Below are positions 19,268 to 28,634 of a DNA stretch of 64,000 nt, in pieces. How positions within the stretch are numbered: the first letter of the stretch is position 1; every line of letters starts with the position of its first letter. Origin of the DNA: Streptomyces pluripotens (GTDB lineage Bacteria > Actinomycetota > Actinomycetes > Streptomycetales > Streptomycetaceae); the NCBI RefSeq assembly GCF_000802245.2, contig NZ_CP021080.1, positions 3,906,001 through 3,970,000 on the forward strand, written 5' to 3'. Under the pieces are notes generated by a model that was not told where the DNA came from, searched no databases, and saw only the letters and a program-made list of their open reading frames with translations. Position numbers and translations under genes: made by a program.

Positions 19268-20419
19268 TCACCCGCCCGGCCGTACGACCCCCAGGATCGG
19301 CATCGAGCCTGCGCCCGCGATCGTCACCGTCCGTCCGGGGCGCGGGGCGTGGATGATCGCGCCATCGCCCACGTACATCGCGACATGGCTGGCGTCGTCG
19401 AAGTAGATGATCAGATCGCCGGGACGCATGTCCTTGACGCTGACGTGTTTGAGCTGTTTCCACTGCTCTTGCGAGGTGCGCGGGATGGGGTGTCCAGCCG
19501 CCGCCCAGGCCTGTGAGGTCAGTCCCGAGCAGTCGAAGGAGTTCGGCCCCTCGGCACCCCAGACATACGGCTTTCCCAGCTGGGCGGTGGCGTACTGCAC
19601 CGCCTTCTTCCCCTGTGCGGACGCCTTGCCGTCGATCTTCTTGAGGACACCGGTGTCAAGCCAGGCAGTCTGCGCCTTCAGCGCGGCCTGTTCCTCCAGC
19701 TTGGCGAGCCGCTCCTTCTCCTTCTTCTCCAGCTTCGACTCAAGCTTCTTGGCGGCGCCGATCTCCTGCTCGATCTTCTTCTTGGCGGCGGCCTTGTTCT
19801 TGCGGTTGCGTTCCAGCTTCTTCCACTGTTCGGACGCGTCGTCGGCGTACTCCCGCAGCTCCTTCTGGGTGCGGGTCATGTCGTCGAGCAACTTCTTCGT
19901 CGCCCGCTGTCCCTCGAGAATCAGCCCGGCGCCGTCGAGGAACTGTCCCGGGTCGTTGCTGAGCAGGAACTGGGCGGTGGGAGGCAGTCCGCCGGTGCGG
20001 TACTGGGCCCGGGCTGCCGCGCCCGCCTGGTCCTTGAGCCTGTCCAGCTTCCGTCGGCCCTCGACGATCTTCTTCGCCAGGGCGACGATCTCGGCGGACT
20101 GGTCGTTCGCCTTCTCCTCGGCCGCGTTGTAGGCGTCGGTGGCGACGGCCGCGTCGTGGTAGAGCTTGTCGAGTTTCTCCCGGACCTGCTCAAGATCCTT
20201 GTTGGGCGGGGGAGTTTGTTGCGCTGGACCGGGCAAAACGGGTGAACCAGGCGAATCGGTCGGGCCTGTCGGGCTCGTCGAGTCGGCCGGCGAGCCGCTT
20301 GTTGTCGGCGCGGGTACGGACGCGGAAGCCGCGAACGCCGTACCCGGTACCGCGAGTGCGGTCACCGCGCAGACCACGGTCAGGGCCGCCGTGAGCAGGC
20401 CGCGCTCGCCCGAGCCCAT
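19268..20419 (-). CDS. Secreted NlpC/P60 peptidoglycan endopeptidase
   Basis: 383 residues. An N-terminal signal peptide (LLTAALTVVCAVTALAVPG, cleavage near AFA-AS) precedes a Ser/Pro/Thr linker, a long coiled-coil (residues ~70-260, rich in Lys/Glu with REKLDKLYHDAAVATDAYNA) and a C-terminal NlpC/P60 domain. Catalytic Cys is in NSFDCSGLTSQAW near residue 296, His in DDASHVAMYVG, third polar residue in IIHAPRPG. The coiled-coil plus NlpC/P60 layout is that of RipA-like cell-wall hydrolases. ATG 20419 follows a purine-rich GGGGGGAGAGG site. The 275-bp leader to the next gene shows no recognised riboswitch. Confidence 0.9.
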   Translation of the reverse strand: MGSGERGLLTAALTVVCAVTALAVPGTAFAASASVPAPTTSGSPADSTSPTGPTDSPGSPVLPGPAQQTPPPNKDLEQVREKLDKLYHDAAVATDAYNAAEEKANDQSAEIVALAKKIVEGRRKLDRLKDQAGAAARAQYRTGGLPPTAQFLLSNDPGQFLDGAGLILEGQRATKKLLDDMTRTQKELREYADDASEQWKKLERNRKNKAAAKKKIEQEIGAAKKLESKLEKKEKERLAKLEEQAALKAQTAWLDTGVLKKIDGKASAQGKKAVQYATAQLGKPYVWGAEGPNSFDCSGLTSQAWAAAGHPIPRTSQEQWKQLKHVSVKDMRPGDLIIYFDDASHVAMYVGDGAIIHAPRPGRTVTIAGAGSMPILGVVRPGG

Positions 20420-20694
20420 ACCTCTCCCCCCAACTGATTTACCGTCAGTAACTTGTGGTGCCTGAGGGATCGTGCCACGGCCGCGCACAAAGCGACAGAG
20501 GTCGTCGGAAGCCGGATTCCCCCCCGATGACCGCCGGGAGCGACGATCTCTCCGCCGATGTGACGAACGACGCACGCCGTTCGTTCCGTCTCCGGAGCCG
20601 TGATGCGTTCGGGACTGGAGTGGCGTGGTCTTCGGGGTCCCGGCCGAGGCGTTCCGGGTCTGGCGGGCGGGGTGTTCGGGATGAGGGGGGGAGT

Positions 20695-21507
20695 TCAGGA
20701 GCGGGGAGCCAACGCCTCCCACGTCACGGTCACTTCGCCCTGGCGCCAGCGGGACGGGGAGTCCGTCACCGGCCAGTCGGCCGCCAGGTCCCGTACCGCG
20801 CGCAGCCAGCGCTGGCGGGTGCCGTAGGAGGCGTAGGGCGCGGCAGCGGCCCAGGCGCGGTCGAAGTCGCCGAGGAAGGTGTGCACCGGCTCGCCGGGGA
20901 CGTTCCGGTGGATCAGCGCCTTCGGCAGGCGCTCGGCGAGGTCGGAGGGCCGGTCCAGGGAGCCCAGACGGGTGGCGAAGGTGACCGTGCGCGGCCCCTC
21001 CGGGCCGAGCGCCACCCATACGTGCCGTCGGCCGATCTCGTCGCAGGTCCCCTCGACCAGGAGTCCGCCGTGCGAGGCGCCGCCCGCCGGGGAGAGGCGT
21101 GCGCACAACCGCTGCCAGACATCGCTGACCTCGGTCTCGTCGTACTGCCGCAGTACGTTGGCGGCTCGGATGAGCACCGGGCGGCCGGGTACGGGGACCT
21201 CGAAGCCCCCGTGCCGGAAGGTCAATCCCACCCGTTCGTACGGCCGGGCGGCGGCCACCCGGTCCGGTTCGATCTCGATGCCGACCACGCGTGCGCGCGG
21301 AGTCACGGTGCGTAGCCGGTCGAGGAGTTCGACGGCGGTCCAGGGCGCGGCGCCGTAGCCGAGGTCGATCGCCACCGGGTCCGCGGCGCGGCGGAGTTCG
21401 GCGCCGTGCGTGGCCGCGATCCAGCGGTCCATGCGGCGCAGCCGGTTGGGGTTGGTCGTCCCGCGTGTCACCGTTCCCACGGGGCGGGTCGTCGCGCGGG
21501 CTGTCAT
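20695..21507 (-). CDS. Class I SAM-dependent methyltransferase-like protein
   Basis: 270 residues. Motif I-like PVAIDLGYGAAPWTAVELL, an acidic beta-2 end (VVGIEIEPDRVAAA), HGGFEVPVPGRP and a motif near VLIRAANVLRQYDETEV fit a Rossmann methyltransferase. The C-terminal half (WVALGPEGPRTVTFATRLGS, HTFLGDFDRAWAAAAPYASY) is specific to an actinobacterial family. It is divergent from mshA across a 322-bp GC-rich gap. Substrate unknown. Start ATG 21507. Confidence 0.75.
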   Translation of the reverse strand: MTARATTRPVGTVTRGTTNPNRLRRMDRWIAATHGAELRRAADPVAIDLGYGAAPWTAVELLDRLRTVTPRARVVGIEIEPDRVAAARPYERVGLTFRHGGFEVPVPGRPVLIRAANVLRQYDETEVSDVWQRLCARLSPAGGASHGGLLVEGTCDEIGRRHVWVALGPEGPRTVTFATRLGSLDRPSDLAERLPKALIHRNVPGEPVHTFLGDFDRAWAAAAPYASYGTRQRWLRAVRDLAADWPVTDSPSRWRQGEVTVTWEALAPRS

Positions 21508-21736
21508 GGCTACGAGGGTAGGCGGGTGTCCCGGTCGCCAGCACCAGGCTCCGGGTGCCGGACGCCCGGTGGACCCCCGCCCGGCCCGCCCGACCGGGCG
21601 GGGGGAGTCGGGGCGGCCGGTGCGGGCGTGCTGTCCGTGCCTGGCGGGCGGAGGGCTCGGCGGGGTGCGCGCCCGCGGGGTACTCCGCCGAACGACTGAT
21701 CGACGAAGGGTAATGATTGGGTAAAGGTGCTTGGTC

Positions 21737-21765
21737 GGGAAATGCCGGGCCCCCCGCTCGCTGTT
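21737..21765 (+). promoter_or_regulatory. Weak SigR-like promoter candidate for mshA
   Basis: GGGAAA followed about 20 bp later by GTT lies 65 bp before the mshA start. Streptomyces mshA is reported to be under the thiol-stress sigma factor SigR (GGAAT, 18-19 bp, GTT). The -35 and spacing are imperfect, so this is tentative. The rest of the 21508-21829 gap is GC-rich and without recognised sites. Confidence 0.3.
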
Positions 21766-21829
21766 GCACTCCCTCGGAGGGCGGGGGACGCCCCTCCGGC
21801 AGGCTTGCCGCAGCGAGGAGGAACGCCAC

Positions 21830-23167
21830 GTGAGCCAGTACGTCAGCAGGCTCGGGCGCCACTCTTCGCCGGTCGGCCCCCGGCTCCGGCTGCACCGCAG
21901 GCCACGCAGGGTCGCCATGCTCTCCGTGCACACCTCCCCACTCCATCAGCCCGGCACGGGTGACGCCGGAGGCATGAACGTCTACATCGTGGAGCTGGCC
22001 CAGCGGCTCGCCGCGATCAACATCGAGGTCGAGATCTTCACCCGGGCCACGGCCGGCGGACTTCCCCCCGCCGTCGAACTGGCCCCCGGTGTCCTCGTCC
22101 GGCACATCGACGCGGGCCCCTACGAGGGCCTCGCCAAGGAGGAGCTCCCGGCCCAGCTGTGTGCCTTCACCCACGGCGTGATGCAGGCCTGGGCCGGTCA
22201 TCGTCCCGGTCACTACGACCTCGTCCACTCCCACTACTGGCTCTCCGGTCACGTCGGCTGGCTCGCCGCCCAGCGCTGGGGTGTGCCTCTGGTGCACGCC
22301 ATGCACACCATGGCCAAGGTCAAGAACGCCAATCTGGCCGACGGCGACACCCCCGAGCCCCCGGCCCGCGTCATCGGTGAAACCCAGATCGTGGCCGCCG
22401 CCGACCGGCTGATCGCCAACACGGCCGAGGAGGGCGACGAACTCGTCCGGCACTACGCGGCCGACCCGGCCAAGGTCGCCGTCGTCCATCCCGGCGTGAA
22501 CCTGAACCGTTTCCGCCCCGCTGACGGCCGGGCCGCCGCCCGTGCCCGTCTCGGCCTGCCACAGGACGCCCTGATCCCCCTCTTCGCGGGGCGCATCCAG
22601 CCACTGAAGGCTCCGGACGTGCTGCTGCGGGCGGTGGCCGTCCTGCTCGACGGGCATCCTGAGTTGCGCTCCCGCGTCCTGGTACCCGTCGTCGGCGGCC
22701 CCAGCGGCAGCGGGTTGGCCAAGCCCGAGGGGCTGCAGAAGCTCGCCGCCCGGCTCGGCATCGCGGACGTCGTGCGGTTCCGGCCACCGGTCGGTCAGGA
22801 ACAGCTCGCGGACTGGTTCCGGGCCGCGTCCGTCCTCGTCATGCCGTCCTACAGCGAGTCCTTCGGCCTGGTCGCCATAGAGGCGCAGGCCGCGGGCACT
22901 CCGGTGCTCGCGGCCTCCGTGGGCGGCCTGCCGGTGGCCGTTCGCGACGGTGACACCGGCTTCCTCGTGGACGGCCACGACCCCGCCGACTACGCACGCG
23001 TGCTGCGCCGCTTCGCCGACGAGCCATCTCTGCCGGTGCGCATGGGCCGGTCCGCCGCCCGGCACGCCCAGTCCTTCGGTTGGGACACGGCCGCCGCCGC
23101 CACCGCCGACGTCTACACGGCCGCGGCCCAGTCCCACCGCCGTCGCGTACGCTCCCACCATGGGTGA
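21830..23167 (+). CDS. mshA: D-inositol-3-phosphate glycosyltransferase (mycothiol biosynthesis)
   Basis: 445 residues, GT-B family 4. It transfers GlcNAc from UDP-GlcNAc to 1L-myo-inositol-1-phosphate, the first step of mycothiol synthesis in the cytosol. Diagnostic blocks: [20 protein letters not shown] with [72 protein letters not shown] and [20 protein letters not shown] with the Glu pair that binds the nucleotide sugar. GTG 21830 is chosen because GAGGAGGAA lies 6 bp upstream and the protein then begins VSQYVSRLG. The 3' end overlaps the ybjN-like gene by 8 bp. Confidence 0.95.
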   Translation: MSQYVSRLGRHSSPVGPRLRLHRRPRRVAMLSVHTSPLHQPGTGDAGGMNVYIVELAQRLAAINIEVEIFTRATAGGLPPAVELAPGVLVRHIDAGPYEGLAKEELPAQLCAFTHGVMQAWAGHRPGHYDLVHSHYWLSGHVGWLAAQRWGVPLVHAMHTMAKVKNANLADGDTPEPPARVIGETQIVAAADRLIANTAEEGDELVRHYAADPAKVAVVHPGVNLNRFRPADGRAAARARLGLPQDALIPLFAGRIQPLKAPDVLLRAVAVLLDGHPELRSRVLVPVVGGPSGSGLAKPEGLQKLAARLGIADVVRFRPPVGQEQLADWFRAASVLVMPSYSESFGLVAIEAQAAGTPVLAASVGGLPVAVRDGDTGFLVDGHDPADYARVLRRFADEPSLPVRMGRSAARHAQSFGWDTAAAATADVYTAAAQSHRRRVRSHHG

Positions 23168-23660
23168 TGTCGAGAAGGCCGGGCAGGTCCTGGAGGCCGT
23201 CCTCAAGGACGCCGAGCTGGAGTGGGAGTGTCCCAAGCCCGGAAGCTACGTGGTCAGGCTCCCCGGTACCCGAAAGCTCTCGACGACGGTCTCCTTCCTC
23301 GTCGGCCGGCACTCCGTCTCGCTCAACGCCTTCGTCATCCGTCACCCCGATGAGAACGAGGCGGGTGTCCACCGCTGGCTCCTGGAGCGCAACCTCAAGC
23401 TCTACGGGGTGAGTTACGCGGTCGACCACCTGGGCGACGTGTACGTCACCGCCCGCCTCCCCCTCGCCTGTGTCACCACCGACGAGATCGACCGCCTGCT
23501 CGGTCAGGTCCTGGAGGCGGCCGACGGTGCCTTCAACACCCTTCTGGAACTGGGCTTTGCCTCCTCGATCCGCAAGGAGTACGCCTGGCGGGTGTCGCGT
23601 GGCGAATCCACCCGGAACCTGGAGGCGTTCATGCATCTGATCGAGCGTCCGACGGACTGA
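23160..23660 (+). CDS. YbjN-domain protein
   Basis: 166 residues, a YbjN/type III secretion chaperone-like fold: an N-terminal helix ([20 protein letters not shown]), strands [20 protein letters not shown] and [20 protein letters not shown], then [20 protein letters not shown]. The ATG overlaps the end of mshA, so the pair is translationally coupled, an order conserved in streptomycetes. Function unknown. Confidence 0.85.
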   Translation: MGDVEKAGQVLEAVLKDAELEWECPKPGSYVVRLPGTRKLSTTVSFLVGRHSVSLNAFVIRHPDENEAGVHRWLLERNLKLYGVSYAVDHLGDVYVTARLPLACVTTDEIDRLLGQVLEAADGAFNTLLELGFASSIRKEYAWRVSRGESTRNLEAFMHLIERPTD

Positions 23661-23865
23661 CCCGACTCTTCTCGACTGGGCGGCGCCCCCGGAGAGTTCG
23701 GTCGGCGTGCGCCCCCGGACCCGCGTACCTGGGGTGACGGGGCGACGTGGTAAGCGCCACTGAACACCCCCACCAGATAGGTGGGTTGGGGGTTCGGTGG
23801 GCGCGCGGCCAGCGCCGGGCAAGAGACCGCGGGCGAGCCACGGCTCCAGCAGCTCCCGCAACCGG

Positions 23866-23920
23866 GCGTCGGGTACCACCGTCCGGGGCACAGCTCGCCC
23901 CGGACGGTGGTACCCGACGC
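23866..23920. other. Perfect 24-bp-arm hairpin between ybjN and the AhpD-like gene
   Basis: Arms 23866-23889 and 23897-23920 are exact reverse complements, with a 7-nt loop (ACAGCTC). The stem includes GTACC and CCGTCCGGGG blocks. It sits in the 355-bp gap between converging genes, 206 bp from ybjN. Such long perfect arms exceed most terminators; it may be a strong bidirectional terminator, an attenuator or a remnant of an inverted duplication. No U-run follows. The rest of the gap contains no supported gene. Confidence 0.85.
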
Positions 23921-24015
23921 GGTGGATGAACCCGCAGCTGCTGCGGGGCGAGGGCCGCCCGGCCTGCCGCCTCCTTCGCGGTGCGGCTGGCCGGCCGCAC
24001 CGCGGCGGACTTCCG

Positions 24016-24489
24016 TCAGCCGAACATGCCGGGCTGGTAGTCACCGGCGGGCTGCCGGACGATGACGTTGACCCGGTTGTAGGCGTTGATGAGAGCGATG
24101 AGGCCCACCAAGGCGGCGAGTTGGGCCTCGTGGTAGTGCCTGGCGGCCTCCTCCCAGGCCTCATCCGTGACCCCGCCGGCCGCATCGGCGATGCGGGTGC
24201 CCTGCTCCGTGAGCTCCAGGGCGGCCCGCTCGGCCTCGGTGAACACCGTGGTCTCCCGCCAGGCCGCGACCAGGTTGAGCCGGGTCGCGCTCTCCCCTGC
24301 GGCGGCGGCGTCCTTGCTGTGCATGTCGGTGCAGAACCCGCAGCCGTTGATCTGGCTGGCGCGCAGTTTCACCAGTTCCTGCGTCGCGGGCGGCAGAGTG
24401 GAGCCGGTGAGCGCCTTGCCCGCCGAGTTGATGTGCTTCATGAAGGCGCCGCTGAGGGGGCTGGCGATCAGGTTCATACGAGCGTCCAA
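24016..24489 (-). CDS. Carboxymuconolactone decarboxylase/AhpD-like peroxidase
   Basis: 157 residues. The CMD/AhpD catalytic signature INGCGFCTDMHSKDA has the CxxC pair and following His; flanking helices (ELVKLRASQ, ALVGLIALINAYNRVNV) match the family. TTG 24489 is preferred because GGAG lies 6 nt upstream and family members commonly begin Met-x-Ala-Arg-Met; ATG 24477 is the alternative. It probably reduces peroxides with a thiol partner, which in this organism could be linked to mycothiol (inference). Confidence 0.85.
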   Translation of the reverse strand: MDARMNLIASPLSGAFMKHINSAGKALTGSTLPPATQELVKLRASQINGCGFCTDMHSKDAAAAGESATRLNLVAAWRETTVFTEAERAALELTEQGTRIADAAGGVTDEAWEEAARHYHEAQLAALVGLIALINAYNRVNVIVRQPAGDYQPGMFG

Positions 24490-24588
24490 TGTGTGCTCCG
24501 GTGTGGTCGCGGTTGGCTACACCCCACTGACGGAACGGCTCGGCGAACTGTGACACGACCCGCGTATGACGCGAGTCACTCGGCAGTC

Positions 24589-25857
24589 TCAGGCGGCCCG
24601 ACCTTGCTCCGGCGCGGGCTTCGAGGGCCGCGGCCGGTGCGCCGGACTCGACGGGCTCTCCTCCGGTAGCCGTCGCATGAGCACCCCGTACCCGGCCCCG
24701 GCCACCGTGCCCACTGCGGCGCACGTCCCCCACAGCCACTGCGCGCCGAACCGGTCGATGACGGTGCCGGACACCAGTGGCGCGACCAGCGCGGCGACGG
24801 ACCAGGACAGGGTGTACACGCCCTGGTAGCGCCCGCGCCCGTGCACCGGTGACAGCCGGACGACGAGCCCGGTCTGGGTCGGCGCGTTGACGATCTCGGC
24901 GAGGGTCCACACGCACACGGTGAGCATGAAGACGCCGACCGATCCGGCGATGGCGGTGAGCCCGAAGCCGTAGCCCGCGAGCAACGAGGAGACGACCAGG
25001 AGCGTGCGCGGGTCGCGGTGCTCGATGAACCGGGTGACGGGGATCTGCAGGGCGACGATCAGGATGCCGTTGACGGAGATGGCCAGGCCGTAGTCCGCGG
25101 GCGAGAAACCGGCCCGCCCCATGGCCACCGGAAGTCCGACCGAGCCCTGCTGGAAAACCAGGGCGGCGAGGAAAGACAACCCCACGACGGCCATGTACCG
25201 CCCGTCGCGCAGCACGGTCTTGAGGCTGACGTCGCCACTCCCGTCCCTGACCCGGACCGTGGGCCGTGATTCCGGCACCTTGAGGAAGACGACGAGCGCA
25301 CAGGCCACGGTCATCCCGGCCTCGATCAGGAACCCGGCGAGATAGCTGAACTCGGCGATGAACCCGGCGGCCATGGAGGAGACGGCGAAGCCGAGGTTGA
25401 TGGCCCAGTAGTTGAGGGAGAAGGCCCGCACCCGGTCCTCGGGCCGGACGATGTCGGCCATCATCGCCTGCACGGCCGGCCGGGAGGCGTTGGAGGCCAT
25501 GCCGACGAGGAAGGCGACGCCGGCGATGGCGCCCGGGTCCGTCATGAACCCGAGCAGCGCGACGGAGCCTGCGGTGGCGCTCTGGGCGAGGAGCAAGGTC
25601 GGCCGCCGTCCCAGCCGGTCGGCCATCACCCCGCCGCCGAGCGAAGAGACGACCCCGCCGAGCCCGTGCAGCGAGGCGACGAGACCGGCGTACGAGGCGG
25701 AGTACCCACGGTCGAGCGTGAGGTAGAGGGCCATGAAGGTGGCCACGAACGCGCCCAACCGGTTGACCAGGGTGCTGGTCCACAACCACCAGAACTCACG
25801 GGGCAGCCCGGAGACGCTTTCCCGGGTGGCGCGTCTGAGACGGACGGCGGCGGACAT
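24589..25857 (-). CDS. Major facilitator superfamily transporter
   Basis: 422 residues with ~12 hydrophobic segments. The MFS loop 2-3 motif appears as GGVMADRLGRRPTLLLAQSA. TM1 starts at FWWLWTSTLVNRLGAFVATF, and the second half includes FIEHRDPRTLLVVSSLLAGY. The Pro/Ser-rich C-terminus is cytoplasmic. The motif set resembles DHA1-type drug exporters. It is divergent from gpmA. Substrate unknown. Confidence 0.85.
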   Translation of the reverse strand: MSAAVRLRRATRESVSGLPREFWWLWTSTLVNRLGAFVATFMALYLTLDRGYSASYAGLVASLHGLGGVVSSLGGGVMADRLGRRPTLLLAQSATAGSVALLGFMTDPGAIAGVAFLVGMASNASRPAVQAMMADIVRPEDRVRAFSLNYWAINLGFAVSSMAAGFIAEFSYLAGFLIEAGMTVACALVVFLKVPESRPTVRVRDGSGDVSLKTVLRDGRYMAVVGLSFLAALVFQQGSVGLPVAMGRAGFSPADYGLAISVNGILIVALQIPVTRFIEHRDPRTLLVVSSLLAGYGFGLTAIAGSVGVFMLTVCVWTLAEIVNAPTQTGLVVRLSPVHGRGRYQGVYTLSWSVAALVAPLVSGTVIDRFGAQWLWGTCAAVGTVAGAGYGVLMRRLPEESPSSPAHRPRPSKPAPEQGRAA

Positions 25858-26031
25858 GACGGGACCCCCTGGGACGTACGCGCCTCAGCGCGACACTGTA
25901 AGTAGTCAAAATGGCAGGCACAACTTACAGATGGGGTCCGACGGCGGCCACTCGTTTAACAGACGCCGCCACCCGTCCACCCACTGACCGGCCCGGGCAA
26001 GGGTCCGAATCCGTGGATTACGCTCTCTTCC

Positions 26032-26793
26032 ATGGCCGACGCACCGTACAAGCTGATCCTCCTCCGCCACGGCGAGAGCGAGTGGAACGCGAAGAACCTG
26101 TTCACCGGCTGGGTGGACGTCAACCTCAACGAGAAGGGTGAGAAGGAGGCGGTCCGCGGCGGTGAGCTGCTCAAGGACGCCGGCCTGCTGCCCGACGTGG
26201 TCCACACGTCCCTCCAGAAGCGTGCGATCCGCACCGCCCAGCTCGGGCTGGAGGCCGCCGACCGCCACTGGATCCCGGTCCACCGCAGCTGGCGTCTGAA
26301 CGAGCGCCACTACGGCGCCCTGCAGGGTAAGGACAAGGCGGCGACCCTGGCCGAGTTCGGTGAGGAGCAGTTCATGCTCTGGCGCCGCTCCTACGACACC
26401 CCGCCGCCCCCGCTCTCGGACGACTCCGAGTTCTCCCAGGCGCACGACGCCCGCTACGCCTCCATCCCCCCGGAGCTGCGGCCGAGGACCGAGTGCCTCA
26501 AGGACGTCGTCTTCCGTATGCTCCCGTACTGGTACGACGCCATCGTCCCCGACCTCATGACCGGTCGCACGGTCCTGGTCGCGGCCCACGGCAACAGCCT
26601 GCGTGCCCTGGTCAAGCACCTGGACGGCATCTCCGACGCCGACATCGCGGGCCTGAACATCCCGACGGGCATCCCGCTCTTCTACGAGCTCGACGCCGAC
26701 TTCAAGCCGGTCACGCCCGGCGGCACGTACCTCGACCCGGAGGCGGCTGCGGCAGCGATCGAGGCGGTCAAGAACCAGGGCAAGAAGAAGTAA
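26032..26793 (+). CDS. gpmA: 2,3-bisphosphoglycerate-dependent phosphoglycerate mutase
   Basis: 253 residues. Interconverts 3- and 2-phosphoglycerate in glycolysis in the cytosol. Catalytic His is in [10 protein letters not shown] (near residue 13), Arg and Glu in [15 protein letters not shown], second His in [40 protein letters not shown] is diagnostic. ATG 26032. A strong terminator follows. Confidence 0.96.
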   Translation: MADAPYKLILLRHGESEWNAKNLFTGWVDVNLNEKGEKEAVRGGELLKDAGLLPDVVHTSLQKRAIRTAQLGLEAADRHWIPVHRSWRLNERHYGALQGKDKAATLAEFGEEQFMLWRRSYDTPPPPLSDDSEFSQAHDARYASIPPELRPRTECLKDVVFRMLPYWYDAIVPDLMTGRTVLVAAHGNSLRALVKHLDGISDADIAGLNIPTGIPLFYELDADFKPVTPGGTYLDPEAAAAAIEAVKNQGKKK

Positions 26794-26801
26794 GCGTATG
26801 G

Positions 26802-26846
26802 ATCAAGCCCCCTGCCTGCTGTTTTCCCGCAGGAAGGGGGCTTGAT
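26802..26846 (+). terminator. Terminator after gpmA
   Basis: ATCAAGCCCCCT and AGGGGGCTTGAT form a 12-bp perfect stem enclosing a second stem CCTGC/GCAGG with a TTTT-containing loop, 9 bp after the gpmA stop. The rest of the 272-bp spacer to the minus-strand unknown gene shows nothing else. Confidence 0.85.
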
Positions 26847-27065
26847 GCTGGCCTGGGGCCGTCTTTGGGCCGTCGGGCGTGAGAGGCCCCGGCCGGGCCG
26901 CGTCGAAGACCACGGCCACGGCCTTGCAGATCCGATCCCGGCTCGCCGGCATGAGGCGCGCGTACACGCGGGTGCCAGGCCGGGGTCCGAGCATGGCCGC
27001 CGGCGCCGAGGCAGTTCCAGCCCCAAGCCGCTCCGCCGACCCCGGTGGTGGACATCACGACGCTG

Positions 27066-27458
27066 TTATCGCCCGCCCTCGCCGGAAGAGCGGCGGCTGC
27101 GACCGGATCCGCCAACGGTTTCGTGGGCGCCGCCCCCCTGGGAGGCCGCGTGGTGATTCAGCACCTTCATGATCTCCGAGGCCAGCGCGTCTGCCAGTGC
27201 GGGCGCGAGAGACTCTGCCAGTGCGGTCGCGAGGGTCTGCGCGAGCAGCACCCTTTCCACTTCCGAGGATCGGGAGGGCGGCTTGGAAAGGAACGCCACG
27301 GCCGCTTCCATCAGGGCTCCCGCCATCGGGTCCTTTCCATGCTTGATGCCGGTGCCGGTATGGGGGATTCCGGCATCGCGCACGATTTCCTCGAAGATCT
27401 CGTCGACGAAGGTCTCCAAGGGATCCCGTTCCGATTTTTCGCCGGACTCAGCTGCCAT
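27066..27458 (-). CDS. Unrecognised protein with Ala/Leu-rich helix, 130 aa, partner of repeat protein
   Basis: ATG 27458 follows GAGGAAACACA. An acidic N-terminus (DPLETFVDEIFEEIVRDAG), GKDPMAGALMEAAVAFLSKP and a long amphipathic Ala/Leu helix (LLAQTLATALAESLAPALAD, LASEIMKVLNHH) precede a Gly/Arg-rich tail. No TM segment is certain. It lies 92 bp downstream of the tandem-repeat protein gene on the same strand, with the same ribosome-site style, so they probably form an operon. No family recognised. Confidence 0.65.
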   Translation of the reverse strand: MAAESGEKSERDPLETFVDEIFEEIVRDAGIPHTGTGIKHGKDPMAGALMEAAVAFLSKPPSRSSEVERVLLAQTLATALAESLAPALADALASEIMKVLNHHAASQGGGAHETVGGSGRSRRSSGEGGR

Positions 27459-27550
27459 TGTGTTTCCTCAGGTCTTCGGTTGCCGTACGGGACCTGCCCC
27501 CCGATGTCGGCGACTGCCGGGATCGGAGGGCAGAGTGTCGCTATTTCCTG

Positions 27551-28063
27551 TCAGCGGCGCATGAGTGCGGCGAGGAGGAGGGGGTGCTGGATCAGCGGTT
27601 CGCCGCGTTCCTCGCGGCGGCGGCGCATGAGTGCGGCGAGGAGCAGTGGGTGCTCGATGATCGACTCGTCGTTGCTCTCCTCGCGGCGGCGCATGAGTGC
27701 GGCGAGGAGGAGGGGGTGCTGGATCAGCGGTTCGCCGCGTTCCTCGCGGCGGCGGCGCATGAGTGCGGCGAGGAGCAGCGGGTGCTCGATGATCGACTCC
27801 TCGTCACGTTCCTCGCGGCGGTGGCGCATGAGTGCGGCGAGGAGCAGTGGGTGCTCGATGATCGACTCGTCGTTGCTCTCCTCGCGGCGGCGCGCGAGTG
27901 CGGCCAGGAGGAGCGGGTGCTCGATGATCGGTTCCTCGCCGCGCTCCTCACGCCGGGCCAGCAAGGCCGCCAGCAGAAGCGGTCCGAAGGCGGATTCCTC
28001 GCCGAACTCTTCCTGGCCTACTGCGCCCTTTTCGCGAGTGGGAGTCTCCGTCGCTGCCGTCAT
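27551..28063 (-). CDS. Novel protein of seven tandem ~22-residue repeats
   Basis: 170 residues. After a ~25-residue leader, a unit like IIEHPLLLAALMRRRREER is repeated seven times (units start with FGPLLLAAL, IIEHPLLLAAL or LIQHPLLLAAL; ends GEEP, NDES, DEES, GEP). Each unit has a hydrophobic HPLLLAALM half and a strongly basic-then-acidic RRRREERGE half, so it should form a regular amphipathic helical solenoid or filament. The DNA repeats in ~66-69-bp units, with a nearly identical 135-bp double unit occurring twice. ATG 28063 follows GAGGAAACA. Function unknown; the product is likely self-assembling (inference). Confidence 0.7.
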   Translation of the reverse strand: MTAATETPTREKGAVGQEEFGEESAFGPLLLAALLARREERGEEPIIEHPLLLAALARRREESNDESIIEHPLLLAALMRHRREERDEESIIEHPLLLAALMRRRREERGEPLIQHPLLLAALMRRREESNDESIIEHPLLLAALMRRRREERGEPLIQHPLLLAALMRR

Positions 28064-28296
28064 TGTTTCCTCTTTCTCTGACGCATGACTCGGCGGAGTG
28101 CTTGGCCGACACAGGCCGGCCTCGCGCTCCGCCCCTTCAGCGCCATCGTCACGGTGCCCGACGCCGACCGCATTTCGATCATGCTGCATATGGCCGCAGA
28201 ATGTGCCAGACCCCTTGCGAGCCGACAGCAGGACCTGGTGTTGTGCCGGCCCCCCGTACGGGTGCGAGACCCACGGCAGCCGTCGGGCGGGCAGAC

Positions 28297-28441
28297 GCAC
28301 GGTCCGACCGGCCGTGTGACGGTGTCCGGCGTCGGGCGGGCTCCGGCGAGCGGTCAGGCGGACGGGATGATCGCTCGCACGGTCCGACCGGCCGTGTGAC
28401 GGTGTCCGGCGTCGGGCGGGCTCCGGCGAGCGGTCAGGCGG
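28297..28441. repeat. 65-bp direct repeat, 80-bp period
   Basis: A 65-bp segment starting GCACGGTCCGACCGGCCGTG occurs at 28297-28361 and 28377-28441, both followed by GATGATCGC-like sequence, so the unit is about 80 bp with a small indel. It lies in the 571-bp gap 28064-28634 between the repeat-protein gene and the nickel-binding gene, in which I see no other gene or site. Confidence 0.85.
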
Positions 28442-28634
28442 GATGATCGCCCGGGTGACAGCCGAGAGCCCCGGGGCCGGCCGGGACGCCTTCCAAAGGC
28501 CGTGGCATCGTCTCAGGGCGGCCGGGTCGCGCGGCGGAGTACGTCGCCGGCGGACGGGAGCGCCTCAGCACGTCGGCGCGATGTCCACGGAGCGCTTGCG
28601 GGGATGCCCCGCAGAGGAGTCCGGTAGGGCGCGC

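Noticed and set aside
20420..20694. c-di-AMP (ydaO) riboswitch before the NlpC/P60 hydrolase, as known for some Streptomyces cell-wall hydrolases
   Set aside because: The expected conserved blocks were not visible in the leader.
23661..24015. Transposase remnant in the gap after ybjN
   Set aside because: A short VVPDARLRELLEPWL-like frame is suggestive but too brief and contained in the hairpin arms.
27551..28063. Possible CRISPR-like array from regular ~67-bp repeats
   Set aside because: Repeats are contiguous, in frame and encode a regular peptide unit; no unique spacers or cas genes.
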